64,000 bases of DNA, from positions 113,402 to 177,401 of the forward strand of contig NZ_JADKQA010000002.1 in the NCBI RefSeq assembly GCF_015351765.1, read 5' to 3'. How positions within the stretch are numbered: position 1 is the stretch's first letter; each line of letters starts with the position of its first letter. This document shows, in pieces, positions 18,090-26,199 of the stretch. Below the pieces are notes generated by a model, which saw only the letters and a list, made by a program, of their open reading frames with translations, did not search any database and was not told where the DNA came from. Made by a program: the position numbers and the translations under genes. This DNA comes from Clostridium vitabionis. Lineage in GTDB: Bacteria > Bacillota > Clostridia > Lachnospirales > Lachnospiraceae.

Positions 18090-18992
18090 TTATAAATTTA
18101 TCTTAAATATTGTAATGGGCCTGCCTCGCGGATTCAAACGTTGTTTGCCAACACAAGAGGCAAGGCCATGCTCAGACATACGATTTAATAAGCGGATTGC
18201 TGTGCGAGTTGATATGCCCAGAAGTTCACTGATTGTCTGGGATGTGTATTCTTCTATTCCTGTAGATTGGATGCTGCGACGTATTTTTTCAATGTATAGG
18301 GGCGTTATCCCGGGCGATACATCCTCAAACGAAGATCTTTCAGCTGCTTTCCGTGATGTGACATCATTATTATGCTGTCGGTTGACTGACACAAGAAGCT
18401 TCATAAATGCTTCTAACATGGTTTGCGGAGATGCGGATATAAATTCATGTCTTATTCCATTTTCTTGTAGAAAATCATGCATGCTGCTTAGGCGGGTGAT
18501 CAGTAGATCAATCTCACCAGATTTCCAGAGTTTAAGATAATATTCTTTTAAAGGATAATACCAGTCTTGCGCAGTAAGCCCTCTGAAGTTAATAGGAGCA
18601 TTGCCTGTTTGAGGCATTTTTTCGGGTGGAAATATTGCATCAAAGTCAATTTCAATTTCTGGACTTGACTCGAAATACACTCGTGAAAAATCTATTTCTG
18701 GGTGATTTACTGCAATACGGGCAATTAACTTATAGTAATCACGATCATAAACACTGATGTAACGATAGGGTATTGACGGCTCTCCGAAGTGCTGCTTGAT
18801 TACATGATATGGAAATGAGCCTGAAAACAAAATTCCATCAAAGAGAGAGACGTTTTGTTCATAGAGGAACAATAAATGTTCTGGAGAAGAATATGGGAGA
18901 TAGGTAATATTTGCATATTTTCTCATAGTTTTATCTACTTGCATCAGGAGATGAAAATTTTTTTCTGTGGTAAAAATACCAATGCTATTCAT
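18090..18992 (-). CDS. transcriptional regulator, C-terminal winged helix
   Basis: 300-residue protein. The C-terminal 70 residues look like a winged helix-turn-helix (TISELLGISTRTAIRLLNRM followed by a wing ending RGRPITIF). The N-terminal 220 residues resemble a Rossmann-like sensor half (IGIFTTEKNF at the start, FDGILFSGSFPYHVI), but no named family is recognised. Base composition is visibly more AT-rich than the surrounding genes. It is divergent from a permease/amidohydrolase pair, so it likely controls them. A promoter (TTGGCA, 17 bp, TATATT) precedes it. The ligand may be the substrate or product of the amidohydrolase, which is inference from context. Confidence 0.7.
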   Translation of the reverse strand: MNSIGIFTTEKNFHLLMQVDKTMRKYANITYLPYSSPEHLLFLYEQNVSLFDGILFSGSFPYHVIKQHFGEPSIPYRYISVYDRDYYKLIARIAVNHPEIDFSRVYFESSPEIEIDFDAIFPPEKMPQTGNAPINFRGLTAQDWYYPLKEYYLKLWKSGEIDLLITRLSSMHDFLQENGIRHEFISASPQTMLEAFMKLLVSVNRQHNNDVTSRKAAERSSFEDVSPGITPLYIEKIRRSIQSTGIEEYTSQTISELLGISTRTAIRLLNRMSEHGLASCVGKQRLNPRGRPITIFKINL

Positions 18993-19030
18993 ATATATCC
19001 TTTCAAAAGCGATCGCGCATCATTACTGTA

Positions 19031-19059
19031 AATATAGCACGATCAGAAATATGTGCCAA
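19031..19059 (-). promoter_or_regulatory. promoter of island regulator
   Basis: Minus strand TTGGCA (19059-19054), 17-bp spacer, TATATT (19036-19031), giving a leader of roughly 30 nt. Confidence 0.6.
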
Positions 19060-19073
19060 TAATTCAAAGAATA

Positions 19074-19109
19074 AAAGACATTAAAAAGACAATATTCAAA
19101 TTAAAGACA
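19074..19109. promoter_or_regulatory. AAAGACA direct repeats, upstream cluster
   Basis: Three copies of AAAGACA at 19074, 19085 and 19103 lie between the two divergent promoters. Spacing of 11 bp between the first two places them on the same helix face. Candidate operator for the divergent regulator. Confidence 0.5.
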
Positions 19110-19168
19110 CGGAATAAAAATTCGCGAAATCACTAAATACGTGCTGATAATTTCGTATAATAAGGCAA

Positions 19169-19197
19169 TTGAATGAGGCGAATGTGAATACTATAAT
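19169..19197 (+). promoter_or_regulatory. promoter of permease-amidohydrolase operon
   Basis: TTGAAT (19169-19174), 17-bp spacer, perfect TATAAT (19192-19197). The predicted start is near 19204. Confidence 0.75.
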
Positions 19198-19243
19198 TAG
19201 GTCATGTCAAATGCCTCATGGCGAATCTGTATAGAGTCGCTAT

Positions 19244-19260
19244 AAAGACATTAAAAGACA
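19244..19260. promoter_or_regulatory. AAAGACA direct repeats, downstream cluster
   Basis: Two further AAAGACA copies (19244, 19254) repeat the arrangement at 19074-19091 (AAAGACATTAAAA, then GACA). They lie about 40-55 bp after the predicted permease start site, a position suited to repression by looping or roadblock. Confidence 0.5.
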
Positions 19261-19288
19261 AAAAAAACGACATGAAATGAGGGGGTAC

Positions 19289-20572
19289 ATGATGGCAACA
19301 ACAACCTTGTGTCTTGCTGTGTTTGCCGCAATGGTATTTTTGTTTTTTTTGAACAAATTTCCAATGTGGGCAACAGCAATGGGATGCGCATTGATTTTGG
19401 TGGTTACAGGCTGCATTGATGGAAAATCAGCATTGGCTTCATTTGGAAGCTCTACGGTCATCACAATGGCTTCAATGTTTGTGGTAGCAGCTGGATTGAG
19501 CCGGACACAGATGGTCAATCACATTTCAAGATTGCTTTTAAAAGTGACAGGCGGATCATTTACAAAAGTTTTGGCAGCATATGTCTTGATCACGGTTCTC
19601 CTAGGACAATTTGTCCCGTCTATTGTGGCATTGTTCGCCCTGGTATATCCATTGGCCAATTCAATGTGCAAGGAAATGCATATTAGTCCTTCTAAGATGA
19701 TGTACCCCCTTGCCATTGCTTCAGTATCTTGTTCGTTTATTATTGAACCGATCGGACCGTATGCGGCATGGTATGTAACCTTAAACGGATATCTGGAAAA
19801 CTATGGTTGGACAGCAAGCAAACTTACTATATGGTCTGAAACTGCAGTTCTTCTACCGGTTGGTATCATGACAATGCTCCTGGCAATTTTTGTAGTGCCA
19901 AAGTTCCTTCCGGAAAAACCGGATATGGATATCGTCTCCATTTCTGATAGGGAGATAAAGCAGAAAGAGCCACTGTCGCCAATCAGGGAATTTCTTGGAT
20001 ATGCAGTCTTTATCGCGGTCATTATTGGTCTGATGGCTGAACTTCCTTCATGGCAGGTGACTACAGCTGGAGCAGTGATTTTGGTTATTGCCGGGGTTTT
20101 GAGTGGAAGAGAGGCAATCGAAAACCTCAATATGGATACCATCATTCTTTATGTGGGTGTTGTTATCATGGGCAATGCCCTTGGCAATACCGGCGCAGCT
20201 GAATCTATTGGGAATGGTCTTGCCTCTGTGTTAGGACAGATAGGGAATGGTTATGTGATTGGATTTGCCATTTATGTGGTGGCATATTTAATGACATCGT
20301 TCTTGTATAACAGGGCTGTGACGACAGTGCTTCAGCCACTTGTTATTATGACATGCGCAAATATGGGATGTGATCCAAGAGGACCGATGATACTGTGCTC
20401 TCTTGCATCGATGTCCTCTCTGATTACGCCGATGTCCACTGCAGTAGTTCCAATGGCTATGAGCGTGGGCGGATATAATCAGAAATCTATTCTGAAGGCA
20501 GGATGGGTCACTGGCCTGCTCAGAGGCATAGTAGGTGCATTGATTGCAATGACGATCTTCCCGGCGTTTTAA
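19289..20572 (+). CDS. SLC13-type (anion/dicarboxylate) permease
   Basis: 427-residue integral membrane protein with about 11 hydrophobic segments in two similar halves. The repeated re-entrant features (FGSSTVITMASMFV in the first half; SLITPMSTAVVPMAM in the second) fit the divalent-anion/Na+ symporter or ion-transporter superfamily that includes SLC13. ATG at 19289 follows GAGGGGG; the ATG at 19292 is an alternative. AT-richer than the window average. It is followed by an M20 amidohydrolase after a hairpin, so it probably imports that enzyme's substrate, an acidic N-acyl or aminobenzoyl-type compound. The substrate is inference. Confidence 0.8.
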   Translation: MMATTTLCLAVFAAMVFLFFLNKFPMWATAMGCALILVVTGCIDGKSALASFGSSTVITMASMFVVAAGLSRTQMVNHISRLLLKVTGGSFTKVLAAYVLITVLLGQFVPSIVALFALVYPLANSMCKEMHISPSKMMYPLAIASVSCSFIIEPIGPYAAWYVTLNGYLENYGWTASKLTIWSETAVLLPVGIMTMLLAIFVVPKFLPEKPDMDIVSISDREIKQKEPLSPIREFLGYAVFIAVIIGLMAELPSWQVTTAGAVILVIAGVLSGREAIENLNMDTIILYVGVVIMGNALGNTGAAESIGNGLASVLGQIGNGYVIGFAIYVVAYLMTSFLYNRAVTTVLQPLVIMTCANMGCDPRGPMILCSLASMSSLITPMSTAVVPMAMSVGGYNQKSILKAGWVTGLLRGIVGALIAMTIFPAF

Positions 20573-20581
20573 ATTTAGATG

Positions 20582-20622
20582 AAAATGCTATGTTGCTGAA
20601 AATTTTGGCAATGTAGCATTTT
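20582..20622 (+). other. intercistronic hairpin permease-amidohydrolase
   Basis: AAAATGCTA/TAGCATTTT form a perfect 9-bp stem with an inner TTGC/GCAA, ending in T residues. A partial terminator or stability element that would lower expression of the second gene. Confidence 0.55.
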
Positions 20623-20648
20623 TCAGATAAAGAGAAGGGAGAACTGAC

Positions 20649-22091
20649 ATGATGGATAAACAGACGGCTATCGGGGTAATCGATAAGTATAAAAAGCAAC
20701 TTGAACAGGTTAGCGATGCTTTGTGGGATCATCCGGAATTAGGCTATGAGGAACATTTTGCCAAAGATTTGTATTGTCATCTCTTAAGAAAAGAAGGATT
20801 TCGAGTAGAAGATAACTTGGCAGGGATTCCAACAGCATTTTCCGGCACCTATGGAAGCGGGCGGCCGATTATAGGGGTTCTTGCAGAGTATGATGCCCTT
20901 CCGAATCTGAGCCAAAAAGCGGGATATATATATCAAGAGCCAGAACAAGTTGGTGGCAATGGGCATGGTTGTGGCCACAATCTTCTTGGTGCAGGCTCCC
21001 TTGGTGCTGTCCTTGCGATAAAAGAATTCATAAAACAGAACAGCAAAGGAACCGTTGTTTTTTTGGGATGCCCTGCTGAAGAAAATGGATCAGGAAAGAG
21101 TTTTATGACGCGCGCCGGAGTCTTTGCTGACCTGGATATTGCACTTACCTGGCATCCAGGCGATGCATATAGTGTTAACAATGGCAGCACGAATGCGAAC
21201 TATAAGGTAATTTATAAGTTTGAAGGAAAAAGCGCACATGCAGCAATTTCCCCGGAGCTCGGGAGAAGTGCGCTGGATGCCGTAGAACTTATGAATGTGG
21301 GCGTTCAGTTTTTAAGAGAGCATATTTCAACGAGTTGTCGTATTCATTATGCCATTACGGATGCCGGCGGTACTGCCCCTAATGTTGTGCAATCACATTC
21401 CGAAGTTGTTTATTTAATGAGAGCACCAAGATTAGAATTGCTGAATGACTTGAAATCAAGAGTCGATGATATTTCCATGGGCGCAGCGTTGATGACAGGA
21501 ACAACTGTGAGCCAGGTTTTCGTTAAGGCCTGCGCAAATATTGTTGTCAATGCGGAGTTATCACAACTGCTTCAGAAAAATATGGAAGAGATCGGATCAG
21601 CTAATTATTCGTCAGAAGACAACGAATTGGCAGCTGAATTAAAGAAAACCATATCCAATCCGGATGGTTATTATGTAAAACTGGCAGATAAAGTTTGTGA
21701 TAACGATAAAAGAAAGTCCCTATTGGAGCATGCCAACGATCCGATTCATAGTGAAATTTTTCCGCTTATGAAAGAGGAGGATTCCGTGGTATCTTCCGAT
21801 GTCGGTGATGTCAGTTGGGTCTGCCCAGTTGGACAGGTATATACGGCTACTATGGCTGCGGGGACGCCAATCCATTCCTGGCAGGAAGTGTCAGTTGGAA
21901 AAAGTAGGATGGCACATAAGGGAATGATACAGGCAGCAAAAATTCTCGCAGGTGCTGCCATTGATGTTATTTTAAATCCTGACATTGCGAAAAGAGCACA
22001 GGAAGAACTTTCCATTCGAACAAAAGGAACTCCCTTTGTATCTCCTATTCCGGATAATATTCACCCTGCAATACCGACGAGAAAGTCCTGA
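20649..22091 (+). CDS. M20 family amidohydrolase, AbgB-like
   Basis: 480-residue zinc metallo-amidohydrolase of the M20D (AbgB/carboxypeptidase) type. Metal-binding and catalytic motifs visible are LAEYDALP, GHGCGHN, the glutamates in CPAEENGSGK and the dimerisation-domain motif KSAHAA. The conserved SSDVGDVSW near residue 380 and a late histidine (MAHKGM) are typical of p-aminobenzoyl-glutamate hydrolase subunit B-like enzymes. Cytoplasmic, since there is no signal peptide. RBS AGAAGGGAG. It is co-transcribed with the upstream permease, so together they likely import and cleave an amide-linked compound. Members of this family have many substrates; the true one is unknown. Confidence 0.85.
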   Translation: MMDKQTAIGVIDKYKKQLEQVSDALWDHPELGYEEHFAKDLYCHLLRKEGFRVEDNLAGIPTAFSGTYGSGRPIIGVLAEYDALPNLSQKAGYIYQEPEQVGGNGHGCGHNLLGAGSLGAVLAIKEFIKQNSKGTVVFLGCPAEENGSGKSFMTRAGVFADLDIALTWHPGDAYSVNNGSTNANYKVIYKFEGKSAHAAISPELGRSALDAVELMNVGVQFLREHISTSCRIHYAITDAGGTAPNVVQSHSEVVYLMRAPRLELLNDLKSRVDDISMGAALMTGTTVSQVFVKACANIVVNAELSQLLQKNMEEIGSANYSSEDNELAAELKKTISNPDGYYVKLADKVCDNDKRKSLLEHANDPIHSEIFPLMKEEDSVVSSDVGDVSWVCPVGQVYTATMAAGTPIHSWQEVSVGKSRMAHKGMIQAAKILAGAAIDVILNPDIAKRAQEELSIRTKGTPFVSPIPDNIHPAIPTRKS

Positions 22092-22281
22092 ATGAGGAAA
22101 AAGTGGCTCATTGGCCGGGTAAATGTGAACTTCATTTGAACAAGTTGTGATAAAACCAGCGGATTTGCCTCTTTTTCTAAGAGAAGAAGGGTAATTGTAT
22201 ATGTGGTCGTCGATCAGAGGCAGGATTATTTGAATAGTATTCTTGGCTATGAAGATATAACGGGACCAGTCAAATGGAAAG

Positions 22282-22329
22282 CCAGGCTTTCGCGGCAGGT
22301 TAAACAATGCCGCGGAGGCCTGGTTTTTT
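22282..22329 (+). terminator. terminator after amidohydrolase gene
   Basis: CCAGGC/GCCTGG closes a second CGCGGCA/TGCCGCG stem, followed by six T. It lies 190 bp after the stop. The intervening 190 bp (22092-22281) show no gene. Confidence 0.85.
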
Positions 22330-22361
22330 GTGCGCAAGGAAAACCGCATTGCCCGGGGCGC

Positions 22362-23096
22362 TTAGAACCATCCGCCGTCCAGGCCGATGATCTGCCCGGT
22401 CAGGTATTCGGTCTCGGTGCCCAGGTGATAGGCGAGCTCCGCTACTTCCTCGGCATGGCCGAGACGCCCCATCGGGATCTCGTCCGCAAGGGCGATCAGA
22501 TCCTCATTTTTCAGGATATAATTCATCTCGGTGTCGATCGCGCCGCAGGCGATCGCATTGACCTGGATGTTGCTCGGGGCGAGCTCTTTGGCCAGCGCCT
22601 TGGTGAAGGCGTTGATGCCGCCCTTCGTCGCCGAGTAGGCGACCTCGCAGGAAGCGCCGCGGGAACCCCAGACGGAGGAAATGTTGATGATGCGCCCGCT
22701 CTTTTTCCGCACCATGTCGGGAATCGCGAGCCGGCAGCAGTTGAAGACGGAGGTCAGGTTCGTCCGGATGACCCGGTCCCAGGCGTCCGGGGTCATGTCC
22801 TGGAGGAGGCCGAGATAAGCGATGCCGGCATTGTTGATCACGACGTCCACGGAGCCGAAGGTGTCCCGAATGCGGCCGAATAATTTCTCACAGGTTTTGT
22901 AATCCCCCGCGTCGCCGACGAAGGTCATGCAGTCGACCTGCTGATCCTCGATCTCCAGCATGGTTTCCATCAGCTGCTGCTGGCGGTGAATACAGGTGAT
23001 TGCGCAGTTCCAGCCCATTTTGGCATAGTAGAGGGCAATGGCGTGGCCGATCCCGCGGGAGGCGCCGGTGACAAGTACAGTTTTGCGTTCAGGCAT
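22362..23096 (-). CDS. short-chain dehydrogenase/reductase (FabG-like)
   Basis: 244-residue classical SDR. The cofactor loop is TGASRGIG (residues 10-17), followed by NNAGIA and the catalytic triad Ser (INISSVWGS), Tyr and Lys (YSATKGG). The C-terminus GQIIGLDGGWF is typical of 3-oxoacyl-ACP reductases. It could serve fatty-acid synthesis or reduce another keto substrate; it is not in a fab cluster, so the specific role is open. A start-proximal extended -10 (TGGTATAAT, minus strand, near 23142-23150) probably drives it. Confidence 0.85.
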   Translation of the reverse strand: MPERKTVLVTGASRGIGHAIALYYAKMGWNCAITCIHRQQQLMETMLEIEDQQVDCMTFVGDAGDYKTCEKLFGRIRDTFGSVDVVINNAGIAYLGLLQDMTPDAWDRVIRTNLTSVFNCCRLAIPDMVRKKSGRIINISSVWGSRGASCEVAYSATKGGINAFTKALAKELAPSNIQVNAIACGAIDTEMNYILKNEDLIALADEIPMGRLGHAEEVAELAYHLGTETEYLTGQIIGLDGGWF

Positions 23097-23228
23097 AAAT
23101 CGTCACTCCTTTTTGGCTGAGAATCTTAAACTGTCAGGACAATTATACCATAGATTTCGTGTAACAATTCGTTTACAAAATTGTAAGATTCTCCGGGCGG
23201 TTTTTGGCGTACAATGGGGAGGAACACA

Positions 23229-23257
23229 TTGGAGAAACGTGCCGGTTGTGCTATAAT
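23229..23257 (+). promoter_or_regulatory. promoter of NlpC/P60 gene
   Basis: TTGGAG (23229-23234), 17-bp spacer, TATAAT (23252-23257) with a TGC extension. The predicted leader is about 140 nt and includes a GGAAAATGGG/CCCATTTCC hairpin. Confidence 0.65.
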
Positions 23258-23402
23258 AAGTCACAGTTTTGCACGAAATTTGAGCAGTTTATCATGGCAG
23301 AGAGAAAGCGTCCCGGAGCGGCGGAAGGCAGTCGCTGCGGCTTCGGCGGGGAAAATGGGCAGTCCCATTTCCCGATAGATCAAAAGGAAAAGGAGCTGAC
23401 GG

Positions 23403-24929
23403 ATGAAGAAAGTTCTGAAAGTAGTGATGGCGACCGCCCTGATTATGTCTGTGACACCGACGATGCTGGTGCCCTACGCGGCAGTTCAGCAGGTGCCGGT
23501 GAGAGCGGAGACAGAGGCGGACGGCTCGTCCATGACTTCGGCTCAGAAGATTGCACCAATATCGGTCTCCACGGGGGACAGCAGGGAGACAGCTGCTGGC
23601 GCATCCTCCGGGACGACGACGGAACAGAAGGCAGAATCGAAGGAGACCATAGCGGCAAAGGCGGAATCCGCAGAGGCGGCGAAATCCACAGAAGCAGCCG
23701 CGGAAAAATCCACGACGGCAGCCGCGCAGAAGAAGACGGCAGCACAGGTGGAATCCCCGTCAATGGCGGAAGAGTCGTCCGCGGCATCAGCCAAGTCATC
23801 GGCCGCTTCGTCCCAGCCAGCCTCCGGGAAGAAGACGGAGTCGGAGATCGTCTCCGCGGCGGCAAAGTCAGATTATGATAACATTGCCATTTCCCAGGTG
23901 TCCGGCTATGTCAATGTCCGGTCGGCGGCGAACACCAGCAGTTCGGTTGTGGGCAAGCTTTACAACAATGCGGCTGCGGATATCGTTGGCAAGGTCAACG
24001 GCGAGGACGGCGAGTGGTATCAGATCAAGTCCGGCAACGTGAACGGCTACACCAAGGCGGAATATTTCATCACGGGAAGCGAGGCGGCGAAAAAGGCCAG
24101 CCAGATCGGCACGAACGTGGCGAAGGTTTCCGTGAGCACGAAGCTCAATCTCCGCTCCGAGGCAAATACCACGAGCACGGTTCTCGATTCGCTCGATCCG
24201 GGCAGCGAGTATGAGGTGGTCGGCGAGGACAATGGCTTCTATAAAATCCAGGTGGACAATGACCTTACCGGATATGTTTCGAAGGACTATATCACACTTT
24301 CCACAAGATTTAAGACGGCGCTGACGAACAGCGAGGACCAGAAAGCGGCAGACAGCGCGGCGAAACGTGAGCAGGCCGCAAAGGCGGCGATCTCCACGCT
24401 GAACGATGCGCATGAGGAATCCCGCGCGGCGGAGACCAGCGCGGCTGCCGAGACGACAAAGGCGGAGGCCGGCACGGCGGCGGAGACGAAATCTTCCTCC
24501 AAGTCCACGGTATCCGGGCCGGGGAGCAAGAAGTCCACATCCTCCGTGGGCGAGAAGGTTGCGTCAGCGACCCGCAGCGCGATCGTGGCTTACGCGAAGC
24601 AGTTCCTGGGAAATCCATACGTCTACGGCGGAACCAGCCTGACCGAGGGTTGTGACTGCTCCGGATTCACCCAGCAGATTTACAAGCATTTCGGCATCAC
24701 GACCGGCCGGAGCTCCCGCGACCAGGCGGAGAAGGGGCAGGACGTCGATATCGACAATATTCAGCCCGGAGACCTGCTGTTCTACTCGAACGGCAACTCG
24801 ATCAACCATGTCGCGATGTATATCGGGAACGGCCAGATCATTCATTCCAGCACACCGAAGTCCGGGATCAAGATTTCCAGCTATGATTACCGCACACCGG
24901 TGAAGGCGGTCACCTTCCTGAAAAAATAA
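23403..24929 (+). CDS. secreted peptidoglycan hydrolase, two SH3 domains plus NlpC/P60
   Basis: 508-residue exported protein. Signal peptide about residues 1-35. A low-complexity Ala/Ser/Glu/Lys region follows (about 36-155), then two bacterial SH3 domains (YVNVRSAANTSSSVVGKLYN and LNLRSEANTTSTVLDSL begin them). A second Ala/Glu/Ser linker leads to a C-terminal NlpC/P60 domain (about 395-508). Catalytic Cys is in CDCSGF, His in NHVAMYIGNG and the third polar residue in IIHSSTP. It should cleave the D-Glu-diamino acid link of peptidoglycan stem peptides outside the cell. RBS GGAG 7 nt before ATG. Confidence 0.92.
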   Translation: MKKVLKVVMATALIMSVTPTMLVPYAAVQQVPVRAETEADGSSMTSAQKIAPISVSTGDSRETAAGASSGTTTEQKAESKETIAAKAESAEAAKSTEAAAEKSTTAAAQKKTAAQVESPSMAEESSAASAKSSAASSQPASGKKTESEIVSAAAKSDYDNIAISQVSGYVNVRSAANTSSSVVGKLYNNAAADIVGKVNGEDGEWYQIKSGNVNGYTKAEYFITGSEAAKKASQIGTNVAKVSVSTKLNLRSEANTTSTVLDSLDPGSEYEVVGEDNGFYKIQVDNDLTGYVSKDYITLSTRFKTALTNSEDQKAADSAAKREQAAKAAISTLNDAHEESRAAETSAAAETTKAEAGTAAETKSSSKSTVSGPGSKKSTSSVGEKVASATRSAIVAYAKQFLGNPYVYGGTSLTEGCDCSGFTQQIYKHFGITTGRSSRDQAEKGQDVDIDNIQPGDLLFYSNGNSINHVAMYIGNGQIIHSSTPKSGIKISSYDYRTPVKAVTFLKK

Positions 24930-24942
24930 CGGAACTAACCGG

Positions 24943-24985
24943 AACCCCTGATCCCACGAACTTGTGTTTCGCGGGATCAGGGGTT
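24943..24985 (+). terminator. terminator after NlpC/P60 gene
   Basis: AACCCCTGATCCC/GGGATCAGGGGTT form a perfect 13-bp stem, 14 bp after the stop codon, with a short T-run. Confidence 0.75.
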
Positions 24986-25028
24986 TCGGACGTTTATGGC
25001 GGCTGGCTATATCCCGGCGATACCCGCA

Positions 25029-25076
25029 CAGGGCTGCCACCTGTCCACAGATAGTGGATGGGCGGCAGCCCTGTTT
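25029..25076. terminator. second strong hairpin downstream
   Basis: CAGGGCTGCC/GGCAGCCCTG form a 10-bp stem with a long loop, followed by TTT. It probably backs up the previous terminator and insulates the DnaA-box region. Confidence 0.6.
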
Positions 25077-25211
25077 GCTGTCAGCACATGCGGGAGGGAG
25101 GGCTTGAACAGTTGCGTTATTGTCCTATTGTCGGGATAATCATTATCGCGTCAGAATTTCCCCGGAGGCTAAATTTGGCGAATTATACAAAAAATATGTT
25201 CACTTCCCGGG

Positions 25212-25326
25212 TTATCCACATTATCCACAGAAAAAGTCTGTTCGAGTGTGGATAAGTTATCCACCGCGCCGATGGCGGAAAGACGGCGATTTCCCTTTAT
25301 CCCCAAAGTTATCCACATTTTCCACA
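25212..25326. promoter_or_regulatory. cluster of DnaA boxes
   Basis: Four perfect TTATCCACA boxes (25212-25220, 25221-25229, reverse at 25247-25255, 25309-25317) and three near matches (25257-25265 TTATCCACC, 25297-25305 TTATCCCCA, 25318-25326 TTTTCCACA) occur within 115 bp. An AT-rich stretch (about 25348-25390) follows. The arrangement is that of a DnaA-binding platform: an origin, a DnaA-titration site or a DnaA-controlled promoter. No dnaA, dnaN or rep gene is in the window. The remaining intergenic DNA (24986-25577) shows no other gene. Confidence 0.75.
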
Positions 25327-25510
25327 TTTTCCGGGGATAAACACCGGAAAAAATGAAGGTTCTTAAATAATTGTAAACATTTCCTAAAAATGCGGCCGGG
25401 AGGGGAAATCTTCCGTTTAAGGCTTGACTTTCCGGGGACAGGCCGGATAGCAGAAAGCTTTCCTGAAAACCTGAATTTGATGCAAATATTGCGACAACTT
25501 TGCGAAAACA

Positions 25511-25539
25511 TTGCCTTTTTCCACTACAAATGCTATACT
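25511..25539 (+). promoter_or_regulatory. promoter of hpf
   Basis: TTGCCT (25511-25516), 17-bp spacer, TATACT (25534-25539) with a TGC extension. The predicted start near 25546 gives a leader of about 38 nt. Confidence 0.7.
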
Positions 25540-25583
25540 GTAGTCACCGGTAAGGCCACTATAAAAGCAAAGGAGAGATGTCT

Positions 25584-26111
25584 ATGCGTTATAACATCAC
25601 AGGGAAGAACATCAATATTACTCCAGGACTTAAGGCTGACGTGATCAAGAAGATCGGCAAGCTTGAGAGGTATTTCAACGCCGATACTGAGGCAAATATC
25701 ACTTTGAGTGTTGACAAGAACCGGCAGAAGATCGAGGTGACGATCCCGGTCCGGGGAACCATCATCCGCGCGGAGCAGGTCAGCGACGACATGTATGTTT
25801 CCATAGATCTCGTGGAGGAGATCATTGAGCGCCAGCTCAAGAAGTATAAGACGAAGATTGTTGACAAGAAGCAGAACGCGGTGGCATTTTCTGATCTCTT
25901 CATCAATGAGGAGGATGACGGCGAGGAGGAGATCCAGATCAAGAAAGTGAAGAAATTCGCGATCAAGCCGATGGATCCCGAGGAAGCCTGCGTGCAGATG
26001 GAGCTGCTCGGGCATAATTTCTTCGTCTTCCTGAACGCGGAGACCGACCAGGTGAATGTGGTTTATAAACGCAAGGGCAATACCTACGGGCTGATAGAGC
26101 CGGAATTCTGA
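25584..26111 (+). CDS. hpf: long-form ribosome hibernation promoting factor
   Basis: 175-residue protein. The N-terminal domain (about 1-100) is the RaiA/HPF fold (RYNITGKNINITPGLK at the start) that binds the 30S decoding region. The C-terminal domain (about 115-175; FAIKPMDPEEACVQMELLGH and VYKRKGNTYGLIEP) is the dimerisation domain of long-form HPF, which forms 100S ribosomes. The start at 25584 is preferred over an ATG six bases earlier because AAAGGAGAG is then 8 nt away. Promoter and terminator flank it closely, so it is monocistronic. In many Firmicutes this gene precedes secA and prfB; here an inserted four-gene segment separates them. Confidence 0.95.
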   Translation: MRYNITGKNINITPGLKADVIKKIGKLERYFNADTEANITLSVDKNRQKIEVTIPVRGTIIRAEQVSDDMYVSIDLVEEIIERQLKKYKTKIVDKKQNAVAFSDLFINEEDDGEEEIQIKKVKKFAIKPMDPEEACVQMELLGHNFFVFLNAETDQVNVVYKRKGNTYGLIEPEF

Positions 26112-26132
26112 TTCCGGACAGGTATTATGAAG

Positions 26133-26169
26133 ATCAGGGCGGGCGCCATCTCCGGGCGCCCGCCCTGAT
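26133..26169. terminator. bidirectional terminator hpf / Crp-like gene
   Basis: Perfect 15-bp stem (ATCAGGGCGGGCGCC and its complement) with a 7-nt loop, between two convergent genes. Confidence 0.8.
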
Positions 26170-26199
26170 TTGATGCTGCGGGGGTGCGGTGCCCGGCCT

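Noticed and set aside
22092-22281. Gene remnant between the amidohydrolase stop and its terminator
   Set aside because: No frame with start, RBS and recognisable protein. Treated as an untranslated tail.
25212-25390. Reading the DnaA-box cluster as the chromosomal replication origin
   Set aside because: No dnaA, dnaN or rpmH is near, and genes on both sides run mainly on the plus strand, unlike an origin. It is kept as a DnaA-binding cluster of unknown role.
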